Positions 1 to 8,878 of a stretch of 13,160 bases of DNA are shown here, one piece after another. The stretch is taken from the NCBI GenBank assembly GCA_013054445.1, contig JAAMPI010001551.1:1-13160 (forward strand). The letters are read 5' to 3'. Position 1 is the stretch's first letter. Each line of letters begins with the position of its first letter. The DNA comes from Cudoniella acicularis (Eukaryota; Ascomycota; Leotiomycetes; Helotiales; Helotiaceae). The notes beneath the pieces were generated by a model, which was not told where the DNA came from, ran no database searches, and saw nothing but the letters and a program-made list of their open reading frames with translations. The translations under genes and the position numbers were made by a program.

Positions 1-298
1 AGCACAATCGCAGTAAAAGCTGCTCTCGGCCGAAGCCATCGCCTTCATATAATGATAGTGGTGCCGGTGCTCGCTGGTCCCATCTGGTAGAGCTCCCGTA
101 CGGGAGTCGGGGGACGGGGCGACTGGCAGCAGGGCTGGCCATCAAATGCAGGTTCCGACGTCGACCTGGACTTTGGAGAAAGATACGGGGCCAGTATCAG
201 CAACAGCCCATCCATGATCAGAGGCCTAGATACCCACTGGTAGCAGTAGTGGAAGCCGCGCTCAACGAGGTTGAGAAGTGTTCAAGCGATCCAAGAAG

Positions 299-322
299 TG
301 GTGGGTGGTGGGTGGTGGGTGG
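299..322 (+). repeat. Heptamer tandem repeat, GGTGGGT type
   Basis: About three copies of a 7-bp G-rich unit lie head to tail, giving runs of GGG separated by TGGT. Only three full GGG runs plus flanking GG pairs are present. A two-layer G-quadruplex is possible on the plus strand, while a three-layer one is not complete. It lies in apparently non-coding DNA. Confidence 0.7.
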
Positions 323-470
323 CCAGCGCCGTTTGCATCTGTAGTGTGATGCTAGATGCTGTCACTTGTCCTTTCTGCAGCGAACGGTTTTTTTTTTGCT
401 CGGCGGTGGGCTGCCACGGCCTAGTAGGGACATTCAGGGATGCTTCAGGGGTTGAGCTTTAGATGCCGAG

Positions 471-507
471 CGCTGGCGCTGGCGCTGGTCCCTGACCCTG
501 ACCCTGA
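471..507 (+). repeat. Two adjacent hexamer tandem repeats
   Basis: Three copies of CGCTGG (471-488) are followed after one base by three perfect copies of CCCTGA (490-507). The two arrays are unrelated in sequence but directly adjacent, as expected from replication slippage in non-coding DNA. They are not telomeric repeats. Confidence 0.75.
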
Positions 508-1412
508 GGCCCCAAAAAGGCTCGCCAGCGGCCATGGCCCGACTGACAATGATAAGAAGCCCCTACGGCGAATAATGAGCCACCGTTCCAAAGGCCCAGT
601 TGGTGTTCCTTTTTACTAAACCGCCCGTCTGCCTCCCATACACCAATCGCCCAACATCTCGATTTCGCAGGACCCAGGTGGGCATCTCTAGACCCCCGAT
701 TCCCTTCAACGGCGCGTGTACGGGGTACAGCGTCGCAGATGAGCAGGAGGAGTCAGCACGCACACCGAGCGCTTCATTCCTGTTATAGGCTTCTTGACTT
801 CCACAACGCCCACAGCAACTTCCTACGCGAAACAACCCAAGACTGTTTTTGCAGCGAAGCCTTGGACCACAGTCTACACCTCCATGAGTCCGTGGAAGCT
901 GAGAAGCTCCAATCCTCCTCGTCACACCCCAGCGCCAGGCTGTGTTTCTCCGCAGTGTCCGAGTGTGAACACGTGCATCAAACAAAAGAATCCGGTGAAG
1001 ATGTGGAACAAGTCGGTGTTTGACGTCCCCTAAAAGTATCGTTGACCCAAGCCTCAAAGCTTCTTAGGAATTGGTGCTGTCAGTGGCAGCCAATGATGAT
1101 GCCAGCAGGCTGGTTGGGAGTTCTAGGAAACTCTACGTAGTCTACTACTAAATTCATCCATATCTAGGTAAAATGTTCTAGCACCAGAACTCGTCTGGCC
1201 ATAATCAGCATTAAGACTGGAGCTAGATCCGCGGGCCTATCAGCTATTGTTACGTCAAACGTGCCTGGTACTTTATATACAGCACAATTGCACATGGCTC
1301 CGTTTTAAGCCAAGACATGATGCTAATTTGTCTGTGAGCATAATACCTCCTGCCCTGTTCTTTGTATCGGCTCTGAATAACCCTAATCAAAACTCAGCAT
1401 ATCGCCCGGCTC

Positions 1413-1419
1413 TATAAAA
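1413..1419 (+). promoter_or_regulatory. TATA-like box upstream of an unassigned ORF
   Basis: A perfect TATAAAA lies here. The next ATG on the plus strand downstream of the expected start site (about 1445) is at 1574, and it opens a 62-codon frame. The spacing suits a promoter with a leader of about 130 nt. The ORF has a weak start context (T at -3) and matches nothing I recognise, so the box may be a chance match in AT-containing DNA. Confidence 0.2.
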
Positions 1420-2139
1420 TGCAGAATGCAAGGGCAGGCGATTTATTGGAGTTGCAACCCCACATCAAGCCGGCCACGACCTCTCTATTTCACTAGGGGC
1501 CGCCGACACTCATCAGCCCCGAAAGTTTGGATAAATACCCCCAATTCACAAGAGCTGCCAAGCTGGGTCATACATGTTCAACATTGGTAGCTTACACCCC
1601 ATATTCGGGCCATCTCTAGTATCTGGCGTGTTCAGTCTGTACTCGGTACCGTTCCAGTTCGATACTCAGAATCAAGAGGTGCCGCCTCGCCTCGAGGAAA
1701 AGCAATTACCGTTTATTATGGACTTTGATCATCCCAGGACCCAGAAGTATTTGTGGAGTTAACGTTAGCCACAGTATTCTGCAACAGATGCATGAGCGTT
1801 CAAATTGCCCCACTATCAGCACTAATACGATAAGAAGTCCATGGCCTGCAAAGAGCGCATCGTCGTTGAGAGCTTGCGGAATATCGGTTTCTCCCGACGG
1901 GACGGCAAGTGCGCAATCACACGCGAGGCCGTTGTTGCCCTGGACTGTGCCCTCAATTGACAGCAGCACGGACAGACCCCTGAGACATTATTTGCGCCCC
2001 TTTCCGGTTCTTGGTATCTTTATCCCGACCCTGAGCAAAAGCACTTCAGACTTTGAATCATACTGCGGAATATAAACAGCGGTACATACGTATGATTTGG
2101 CAGTCCGGTTCGTTTAGTCGTGCCATGGCTCAGACCTAG

Positions 2140-2595
2140 ACCCCAACAAAGTTTTCTAAAACCAAAGCCATCAGAGTCAGTGAAGCAGGCTTCGATCGCA
2201 GGGCAATCGCGTATGGCATCCCCTTAAAATCTACGAAGCAACGCGTTTTGTGCAGAAGCTTGGGTTCCTAGAAAACCCACAGGCAGGGTTGCCTCTTTCT
2301 TCTCGAAAAAGAGACTTCGAATAACCTCGTGACGAGTTGGATGACCGAACTCTTTTCCCGTTATGTCTTGGAGTTGAGAAATATTCCGTCCCGCGTTCCC
2401 AATCTTACCGATTTCAGCGATACTCCTGTTCTGGCGATTGCAGGCGGATCAATAGTTATCTTTCGGCAATATGCGAAGCAAGACATCTTGTACCACATGA
2501 ACACGGCAAAGTCTTCAAGTAAAGTTCTAGTACCTGCTTTTCCATCAGGCTGCAGGAAAAATATCTGCTCACCGACTCTGACGACAATGGTGTGA
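2140..2595 (+). other. Protein-like runs in shifting frames, possible decayed coding sequence
   Basis: Three successive plus-strand open runs overlap or abut here in different frames. The first (2140-2271) contains the run AIAYGIPLKSTKQR, loosely like a helix-turn-helix. The second ends near 2320 and contains KIYEATRFVQKLGF. The third runs from 2272 to a stop at 2593-2595, with its first ATG at 2341. Each has a balanced amino acid make-up, but no convincing splice sites join them. This could be a gene broken by frameshifts, exons of a small gene with unusual introns, or chance. I recognise no family, so I do not call it a pseudogene outright. Confidence 0.15.
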
Positions 2596-4739
2596 AATCA
2601 AACTTTTGATCAGACAAGACACACAGGAGTCTCTATAAAGGTAAAAAAGCGCAACAATGTTCCTCAATAGGTTGGATTTTTTCGCGCAGTCTGAGCCATG
2701 TTACTTCGCCAAGCCGCATACCGAATCAGAAGATAAGGGTGGTTGGTAGCACAAGACAGTTCGGAAGCAAGACATTATCGAAAATGCAGACCCTGCATGC
2801 TCATCTCAAACTTTGCGAGGTGGGAGGAGAGACTGTCTAGCAAGTGACTTGATAGCACAAGGCGATACACTGGGCAATCGATGATGCAAATCCTCGCTTC
2901 TGCACGGAATTCTCCTGAGTTTCATTCTTGCAATCATTGAGCGGTCTAGCTGAGCCTCTCATAAATCCCTCGTCATACAAATTTTATTGGTAGAACCCAT
3001 CCGTTTCGAAACCTCATCCATGGGGCTTTGCGGGCTTTGCGGTGTCTAGATGCAATCGAAGAATCAAGGATTCGCCAAAAGTCACAACACTATTTTTCAA
3101 ATCTCTTCCACGAAACAGCTAGGCTAGACTGTTGCCTCGTTTCCTGGATTGCTCAACAATCTCAGCGCAATTTCCTTCTATCCGTTCGTTCTAGATGTAC
3201 ACCGACCATCCACAATGGGACACATGGTTCAAAGGCGCCTCTCAAAACACCTAGCCCAAGTGAGGCTGGCCAAGGGACAAAAAATATGACACTTTTGCGC
3301 AGCATGTTCCCCCACATCAGGAAGACTTTTTCTCATCGACGTTTCCCTTCTTCTAGAATGGCTTGTAGGCAAACTCAACAAGATTACTTCAGCAAAGGTC
3401 CGATTTCCCCTCTTCTAGAAGAGTGCACAACCATATGGAGATATTTCGTGGGCCGTAAATGCCTTTCCCGCGGTGTCTAGCTTTCACTGAAGCAATAAAT
3501 AGCCACGAGGCACACGTCAAACTCTTCATACGCATGCTAGGTCTTACAGAGCCTACAGAAGAGTTGTGAGTAAGTCAAAGAATAAGTGGTTAGGGGTAAG
3601 AAACTTTCCTTCCTTTGCTGCTGTTGAAGTTCTTGCTGTTGTTTTGGGAATTGCTGTTATCTTTTTTCATCATTCATGTTTTGTTCCTAGAGCATTTAAG
3701 ATGTTAAGCTTTTAAGTTATCTGACGATATTCGTCATCTACTAACTCTGACTTTCTTTACTGGCTAGTGCTTCGCGATACGCAGTTGAGTCATGGCCTCT
3801 GCTCCCCACATAGCCTTCACCACATGATATTCTTTATTTCTCAAGTTACGAACCTTTTATGTTGAATCCGCAGCCACTAGTTGAAACCTTTTCACTAGCC
3901 ATTTTTCAGGCTAGGATAATCTACCCTAACAACAACCAGAATCACAAAGTAGTAGAATAGCTTACCTACTGCACTATCACACGCCCAAAAGTAACTCTTT
4001 CCCTGTACCACTACTTACCTTGATATAAAAATAAATGGACATGCCTCAATTTTACTGAACCTATCAAGGAACACATCGTGGATTTTCGTTCAGTGACCTC
4101 GTCCGGCAGAGGGTGGAATCTGAAGGCTATTTTGGAGGCAAAGAGGAAGGGAGGGAAGGGAGAACGGCAAGTGTGCTACTGTATTGTCTGGTAAAGTATG
4201 ATTTTTGTCGCTGCGATAGTGAGGGTTAGGAAAAGAAAAGAAGGGGAATGCTGTCGGGTTTGATACTGCTGTCAAACCAACAGCGCTGCCAGGCACAAAA
4301 CTTCCTAGCAAGTTCAACCTAGAAGGCACATATTTTACGCCATGACATCGATTTCCTAGTCTCTCCGGAATAACAAGGAGACCTTCCTTGTATAAGTTGT
4401 GTTCTTATCAAAGCGTCAAGTGTTTCTCTGTCAAAGAAGAACAAGTGAGTAATAGCGACCTTCTCGAGCGGAACCAGGCAAGTATCCACGGTTTGCCTAT
4501 TAGGACTTTTTTTTGGCCCCGGATCGTATCAAGGTTGAATTCGGTGTGGTGTTTTATAACCCCTTTTGCAATAGCAGATTCTCATTCCATTTGGCAGGTA
4601 TTAAATCTCTGTGTTCTTTCTTTTGCGTGAAGATTATGACAAGGAAGTTCTTTGCGAGTTATGTCTTGAAAGGTTACTAACTCCTTGAAGTATATCCCTT
4701 TTAGCTAGTCGCTCGATTTACCTTTCTCAACCCTTCCAA

Positions 4740-4990
4740 AACCTCACTTTCATATAATCACATTACCGCCTTCACAAAATCACATTCTCCTCACCTTCGC
4801 TTCGCTATTCACCCCCTCGCCACTTCTTCACTTCTTCACTTCTTCATCTTCTCACCTTTCTAAACAAGTGAAAAGAATACCTCAAGGACCTTAACCCAAA
4901 AACTCAACTCACTCATACAAACAAATCCTCTCGCGTTTATCTGTAGACAGATTTTATTCCATAAATACACCTTCAAATCCGAGTTTCACC
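4740..4990 (+). promoter_or_regulatory. CT-rich then CA-rich stretch resembling a fungal promoter/5' leader
   Basis: The plus strand changes from a pyrimidine-rich run (about 4740-4860, with an octamer repeat) to a stretch rich in A and C, low in G and without ATG (about 4870-4990). In filamentous fungi CT-rich tracts often sit at transcription starts, and unstructured CA-rich sequence is common in 5' leaders. No convincing CDS follows: the next ATGs, at 5000 and 5098, open only 13- and 80-codon frames. It may belong to a non-coding RNA, to a small-peptide gene, or to nothing. Confidence 0.25.
4821..4844 (+). repeat. Octamer tandem repeat CACTTCTT x3
   Basis: Three perfect head-to-tail copies of CACTTCTT are followed by a degenerate continuation (catcttctcac). 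It lies inside the CT-rich stretch and looks like a slippage repeat. Confidence 0.8.
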
Positions 4991-5361
4991 CATCCTTCAA
5001 TGTATTGCTCTTTTCAATATTCAGTTCTGAGCTATCGCTGAGTTTACGACTTTTTATTCTCTAAAAGGAGAAGGTGGCAAGGCGGGAAGGTGGCTAGATG
5101 TCCGTCTTTTCACTGCTCGGGGGTAAGGTGGCAGAACGGAAGGTGAGGTGCCTGGAATGGAGATACCATCGCTGCCACCAAGTTTCTTGTTGTCAATTAT
5201 TTAGAAGCGTTGTCATACCCCTCTTATTCTCACTTCGCATAAAATACAGGTTAGCAAGTAAAACATTATCTCTGTATCTAGCGCAAATTATTTATAAACA
5301 CGTTGTCAAAGAAGACCGAATTCGTTTCGGGCTGGCGTAACCTACCTCAGGAAGGAGGACC

Positions 5362-5475
5362 ATGGCCATTGAGATAAAATACATCCAAAACAGGAACCCC
5401 AGCTTCAGGGACCTAATCTACCTTTTTTCTAACTCTCTGTCGGAGTCACAGATCGCCTTCACAGATCAAATTTAA
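5362..5475 (+). CDS. Possible small ORF, 37 codons, unknown
   Basis: The ATG sits in the context gaccATGG, with A at -3 and G at +4, the best start context in the gene-less block. The predicted 37-residue peptide begins MAIEIKYIQNRN, has a balanced composition and ends at TAA. It has no obvious signal peptide, membrane segment or known motif. It lies about 370 bases downstream of the CT/CA-rich leader-like stretch, with other ATGs between, so it would not be the first ORF of such a transcript. It could be a micropeptide, an exon of an unrecognised gene, or chance, and chance is the most likely reading for an ORF this short. Confidence 0.15.
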   Translation: MAIEIKYIQNRNPSFRDLIYLFSNSLSESQIAFTDQI

Positions 5476-6494
5476 TCGCTTCTTGGATAGCTATAATAGG
5501 GATGTTAATCAGTAGAGCATAATCTTAAAATAGTAAAGCTAATTCCTGAACTTCCCAACTATTCTCACCTTGAGCAAGTTCGCAAAATAACTTAATTCTA
5601 CCGCAAGAAGTGCTGGTATATTATGGTATTTATTGAACCAAGACAAGAAAACAAGCAGCTCGACTTCGCAAAAAGATCTTCGCTTCACTTCTCTACCATC
5701 CTACATTAACATACAAAACCACCAAACTATATAAAAGCAAACCCCTTCTCCTACATCCTCTCGAAGTATGAATACTAGGGTTTGGATTCCTAAAAGAATT
5801 CGACAACAAAGAAGGAATCCTGTTGATTCAGAGGCAGAATTGTAAAGCCTAGTTTCAACACGACCCGCGACCCACGATCACTATTTAGCTAGCTATACCT
5901 TATGACTTGTTTCTTGCTTAGATATCTAACTCATACATCATTGTCATTGATAGAGAACATATCAATTTCCAGTGTTCGGTAGTACTCCCAAGCTCAACAG
6001 CAGATTCCCAAAATAACAACAGTCCCGCTAACATCGCGATGCCTCCCACCAGCTACCCTTATAATGTTCCCCTCTTTTCTCATGACTTAATCGATGGAAT
6101 CCTTGCCTCTGTTTAAAAGCTTCCGTGTACATCGCGGGCAAGAAAGTCATCGAGAAACCCACTTGTTGAGCTTGGTCGTCTTCGAAAACTAGAGTTGTTG
6201 AATTGTTACTCAGCTTGCTATCCCCATTTGAATAAAGAGAGGGGGAAGGAGGGGGGGTTCTTCCTAATGGTTTCACTTTCCTTCATTCATTTCGGCGCAT
6301 AGTCTCAACAAGATTAAACCACAGTGAGGATATTAAGGAGAGAGATAAGACACCAATTTTGAAAACTCAGTACTTCATTTTCATGCCTTTTTTGTGTTAA
6401 TCATGAATTTATAAGCCGTCTACTAACCCGAGCAAAAATGCAACGACGGTATAAATCCCAAAAGAGAACACCAAACTCCAATAATGGCAAATAT

Positions 6495-7982
6495 CTATCC
6501 CTTACGCTTAACAATCAATTCTCTCACCTCAGGCAAACCCTCCCATCCCCTCCCCGCACCACCAAACTGCACACTCTTTTCAATAATCTCCCTCCACCTC
6601 AACCCAGGCGCCAACTTCCCAGTAATGGTGTTCGGGCGCCTGACATCTGCATTAGTGGGAACAGGAAGAGCCCTCCCAAGCAAAGCCTCCATAGCTTGCA
6701 TCGCGAACCCTACAGCTTTCTTCGCATTCCTCGGCACACCCGTTTTATCAAAGCTACCGAATCTCGCCCCAGGGAATTCGCCTTGCAGATCCGCGATCAA
6801 CTGTGGATTCGACATACCGCGGCCATCGACTACGATGTCCGCATTGTTGATAGCGTCCCGGCCAGGACCGAAAAGAAGCATCTGTTGTGCAATGCTGGTA
6901 GATGTGAAGCGTGTCATGGTCGCGATGGTATCTGCTGCAGTGCAGCCACGATAAGCACACATGGTCACAATTCGCATGGCCATAGCATCGCCGAAAATTT
7001 CCCTCGCTGTTGTTTTCGGTGGCCGGGTCTTCAAGAATTCGTCGTGCGTTAGAAGCTCCTCGACAACTTCGTGGCATATTTGACCACCGTGCAGAAGAGG
7101 AGAGTTCTGATCCACGGTGGGGTCAAGTCCGAACTGGCGGAAGGCGGAGTCTATCATTGACGTTCCTGGACCGGTATCCCAGTCATACATGGCGTCGATT
7201 CCTCCTTTATTGTCTGCTGGGATGAAACATACAGTGGTTATACCGCCGATTGTGATGCAGATTTGGAGACGCGTGGGGTGGTGCAGCAATAACCCCACTA
7301 AGTAGGCGAATAGAGGAGCTCCTTGCCTTCCCACCGCTTGTTCAGCTGTCCGGTAATCAGAGACAGTTGTCACTCCGGTCTTCGCTGATATCACTGCCCC
7401 TTCCCCAAGACACATATTCGACCTGTGTTGACCTTTGGGTGGTGTACCTGTCAGAGTAACCAGCTGCCCACCAGAGCCAATCATATCGATATCGTCGACG
7501 GAAATTCCATGCTTGCGAGTAAATATATGTATTGCATTTGCAAAAGTGTGGCCCATTTCTGCGTCCATTTGCGAAAGCATGCTTGGTGGGGCGGCATCTT
7601 CTTGTAGCATAGAAAGGATATCAATTCGTATTTTGGAGGGCATAACCACGGAGTCATACTGCACGAATGTTAGGAATAGCACAGTGGTTATAGTAAAGAG
7701 AGGGCATACCTGAACGATTTCGAGATATAGAGGAGTTTCTGGAGATTCTTGGGTAAACCTGCACAAAGCAAAATCGATATCATCCATCGCCGTCCCAGAT
7801 GTAATGCCTAGAATCAACAAATTCAAGCCCGGTTGCTTTGGTACTGTAGGAGGAGACGGTGAAATCGATGTATCCGAATCGCTGCTAACCTTTGACTGCA
7901 GAGCCTCGAGATACTTGTGCCCGACAACCGTCCTTGTACGCCCCTTTGGGGCACGAATGAGTCCTTTCATGGTCGTCACCAT
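6495..7982 (-). CDS. anmK: Anhydro-N-acetylmuramic acid kinase (AnmK/UPF0075) family protein, divergent
   Basis: Spliced CDS: 7982-7710 and 7658-6495, giving 478 residues. AnmK enzymes belong to the ASKHA kinase fold; in bacteria they hydrolyse and phosphorylate anhydro-N-acetylmuramic acid to MurNAc-6-phosphate during cell wall recycling. Fungi lack peptidoglycan, so the fungal substrate is unclear. Family marks in order: LLILGITSGTAMDDIDFALC (55-74), GEGAVISAKTG (177-186), SDYR (191-194, where the family has its catalytic Asp), GRQGAP (201-206), IGGITT (228-233), DTGPGT (252-257), GMSNP (372-376) and GVPRNAKKAVGFA (398-410). Several positions differ from the usual SGTSMDG, HGQT, NIGGIAN, DTGPGN and GGG motifs. 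The ATG at 7982 has a good context (A at -3, G at +4). The frame stays open upstream to 8111, so the N-terminus may be longer. The first 20 residues are basic and free of acidic residues. Family assignment is firm; activity is not. Confidence 0.88.
   Translation of the reverse strand: MVTTMKGLIRAPKGRTRTVVGHKYLEALQSKVSSDSDTSISPSPPTVPKQPGLNLLILGITSGTAMDDIDFALCRFTQESPETPLYLEIVQVCPLFTITTVLFLTFVQYDSVVMPSKIRIDILSMLQEDAAPPSMLSQMDAEMGHTFANAIHIFTRKHGISVDDIDMIGSGGQLVTLTGTPPKGQHRSNMCLGEGAVISAKTGVTTVSDYRTAEQAVGRQGAPLFAYLVGLLLHHPTRLQICITIGGITTVCFIPADNKGGIDAMYDWDTGPGTSMIDSAFRQFGLDPTVDQNSPLLHGGQICHEVVEELLTHDEFLKTRPPKTTAREIFGDAMAMRIVTMCAYRGCTAADTIATMTRFTSTSIAQQMLLFGPGRDAINNADIVVDGRGMSNPQLIADLQGEFPGARFGSFDKTGVPRNAKKAVGFAMQAMEALLGRALPVPTNADVRRPNTITGKLAPGLRWREIIEKSVQFGGAGRGWEGLPEVRELIVKRKG
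7659..7709 (-). other. Intron of the AnmK-like gene, 51 nt, in frame
   Basis: On the minus strand the donor is CAG|GTATGC, a CTAAC branch site lies shortly before the end, and the acceptor is GTGCAG|T. Removal joins LYLEIVQ to YDSVVMPSKI, which fits the family better than the read-through. The intron is 17 codons long, sits between codons (phase 0) and contains no stop, so an unspliced transcript would still encode a full protein with a hydrophobic 17-residue insert. Confidence 0.88.
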
Positions 7983-8878
7983 GATACGAAGAGTCGAGGC
8001 CTGAAGAAACGCTGGACCATTTCGTCGCAATCCGTCGCGATAATCTGAGGGCCAGCGGAGGCAGATTTCTTCGTAGATTCTTTTCAAATGATTCCTGAGA
8101 AATCCCGCGTCGTACTAAAGACGAGCTATTATTCTTTCCTCCACTTGAACTGGCGGGCGATTGCGAGATCTATACCCATCTTTGTTGCGGTTGAAACTGT
8201 ATGAAGGTTAGTCGACTGCAATAGGACTGGTTAGTCGAGAGCAAAGAGTGGAAAGGTATGGCGTGAGCATATTATCCCCGGCATTGTGAAGTCAACGACT
8301 CCGCTGGAAGGACAAGAATTCCTGTTTGGGAAAACCTAAGCGCCGGATCATCATGTGACCTTTGTGGTGCCCGCCTCCCCCCCTCCCCCTTTGTGCACAA
8401 ACAGCCTCTTCCTTGAAATTCACAGATTAACTGCTTTGGCCAGCCGACCTACACAAGATATGGTTTTATATTATCTCTCGACTAAGTCCCAACTAGATGG
8501 CTCCATGTGTAAATTGGGGATTACTGGGAGAGGTTTCGTAGAGAGCAAGGTACCTGCTTAACATCCGAACTACTGTACCGACCAAATGCCCAACCCACCG
8601 CTGTGGTTCGGTATCCGGCCTCGGGAAGCTAAAGAGCGTTGACCGAAAGTCCTTCTCTACGTATACTAAAGCCATGGGGATATCAAATTTTTGACATACA
8701 AGAGCGAATCATCTTAGTGCAACTTCTCGACTATTCGAGCAAATGAACTAATGAAGTATTTGAATAACTTTGCGAAAGTCTAGCGATTAAGCCATAATAA
8801 TTATCTACAGTGAAAGGGGTATTGTGTGCCATAAAACCCTAAGAACGACCAACAACTCCGCAGCCAGATTTGCTCGTA
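7983..8878. other. Spacer between the FAT1-like and AnmK-like genes
   Basis: This 896-bp stretch should contain the 3' UTR of the FAT1-like gene at its right and the promoter and leader of the AnmK-like gene at its left, both on the minus strand. A minus-strand ATG at 8675 opens a 60-codon frame (8493-8675) of unknown meaning. A second minus-strand ATG (8206-8204) opens a 16-codon frame, MGIDLAIARQFKWRKE, that could be a first exon or a leader ORF. A C-rich run lies at about 8378-8391 on the plus strand. No further gene is supported. Confidence 0.45.
8464..8470 (-). promoter_or_regulatory. TATA-like box, possibly for the AnmK-like gene
   Basis: The minus strand reads TATAAAA inside ataatataaaacc. 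It lies about 480 nt upstream of the ATG at 7982 and about 260 nt upstream of the alternative ATG near 8206. It is a plausible core promoter element for a transcript with a long leader or a spliced 5' exon. Position alone does not prove use. Confidence 0.25.

Larger units (their letters stand above)
1..1060. other. GC-richer stretch without a recognisable gene
   Basis: No reading frame on either strand resembles a protein I know. Between about 563 and 1057 several frames on both strands are open at once. The longest is a 164-codon minus-strand frame that begins at a TTG, has no ATG start, and is rich in Arg, Cys and Gly. That pattern fits low stop-codon density in GC-rich DNA better than a gene. 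A perfect 14-bp palindrome (ctcccgtacgggag) lies at 93-106, and two short tandem repeats are listed separately. The stretch could be the 3' flank or UTR of a gene lying to the left of the window, but the sequence does not show this. Confidence 0.5.
1061..3480. other. Gene-poor region with unassigned short ORFs
   Basis: No recognisable gene is present. Small open frames occur: a 62-codon ATG frame at 1574-1762, overlapping open frames on both strands at about 1706-2075, an 84-codon ATG frame starting at 2341, and a frame at 3028-3480 whose first codon is TTG and whose first ATG lies far inside it. None shows a domain I know, a good start context, or splice sites that join it convincingly to a neighbour. 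A 9-bp unit (gggctttgc) is directly duplicated at 3023-3040, and a 14-bp palindrome (ctcttctagaagag) lies at 3410-3423. The region could hold decayed coding sequence or a small multi-exon gene that I could not reconstruct. Confidence 0.45.
3481..6494. other. AT-richer gene-less block of about 3 kb
   Basis: No frame here resembles a known protein. The block has purine-rich runs on the plus strand (4142-4162; 6236-6258, with a run of seven G), a CT-rich and then ACA-rich stretch at about 4740-4990, and scattered TATA-like motifs. A hand count of one 60-base line (5461-5520) gave 7 TpA to 9 ApT, so that sample lacks the TpA excess typical of heavy repeat-induced point mutation. The right end must contain the 3' UTR of the AnmK-like gene, which is transcribed leftward from 6495. 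The rest may be a long intergenic region or a non-coding transcript. Confidence 0.5.

Noticed and set aside
86..130. tRNA-like D-arm sequence (tggtagagc) followed by a palindrome
   Set aside because: No T-arm B-box, no pairing acceptor stem and no suitable anticodon arm follow. The similarity is limited to about nine bases.
563..1057. 164-codon minus-strand ORF
   Set aside because: It starts at TTG without any ATG, is rich in Arg, Cys and Gly, and other frames on both strands are open over the same stretch. It looks like a compositional artefact.
3028..3480. 150-codon plus-strand ORF
   Set aside because: It starts at TTG; the first ATG lies at about 3288, leaving only some 64 codons. The composition (Ser, Arg, Cys, Gln rich) looks random and no domain is seen.
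4427..5318. Shared 12-mer tgtcaaagaaga at about 4428 and 5306
   Set aside because: Flanking bases do not match, so it is not evidence of a longer duplicated element.
3481..6494. Repeat-induced point mutation or a transposon relic as the cause of the AT-rich block
   Set aside because: A hand count of one line gave no TpA excess. I saw no terminal repeats, target site duplications or reverse transcriptase/transposase motifs. A full dinucleotide count was not done.
6438..8004. Plus-strand ORFs opposite the AnmK-like gene
   Set aside because: They are antisense shadows of the AnmK-like coding sequence, which carries the family motifs.
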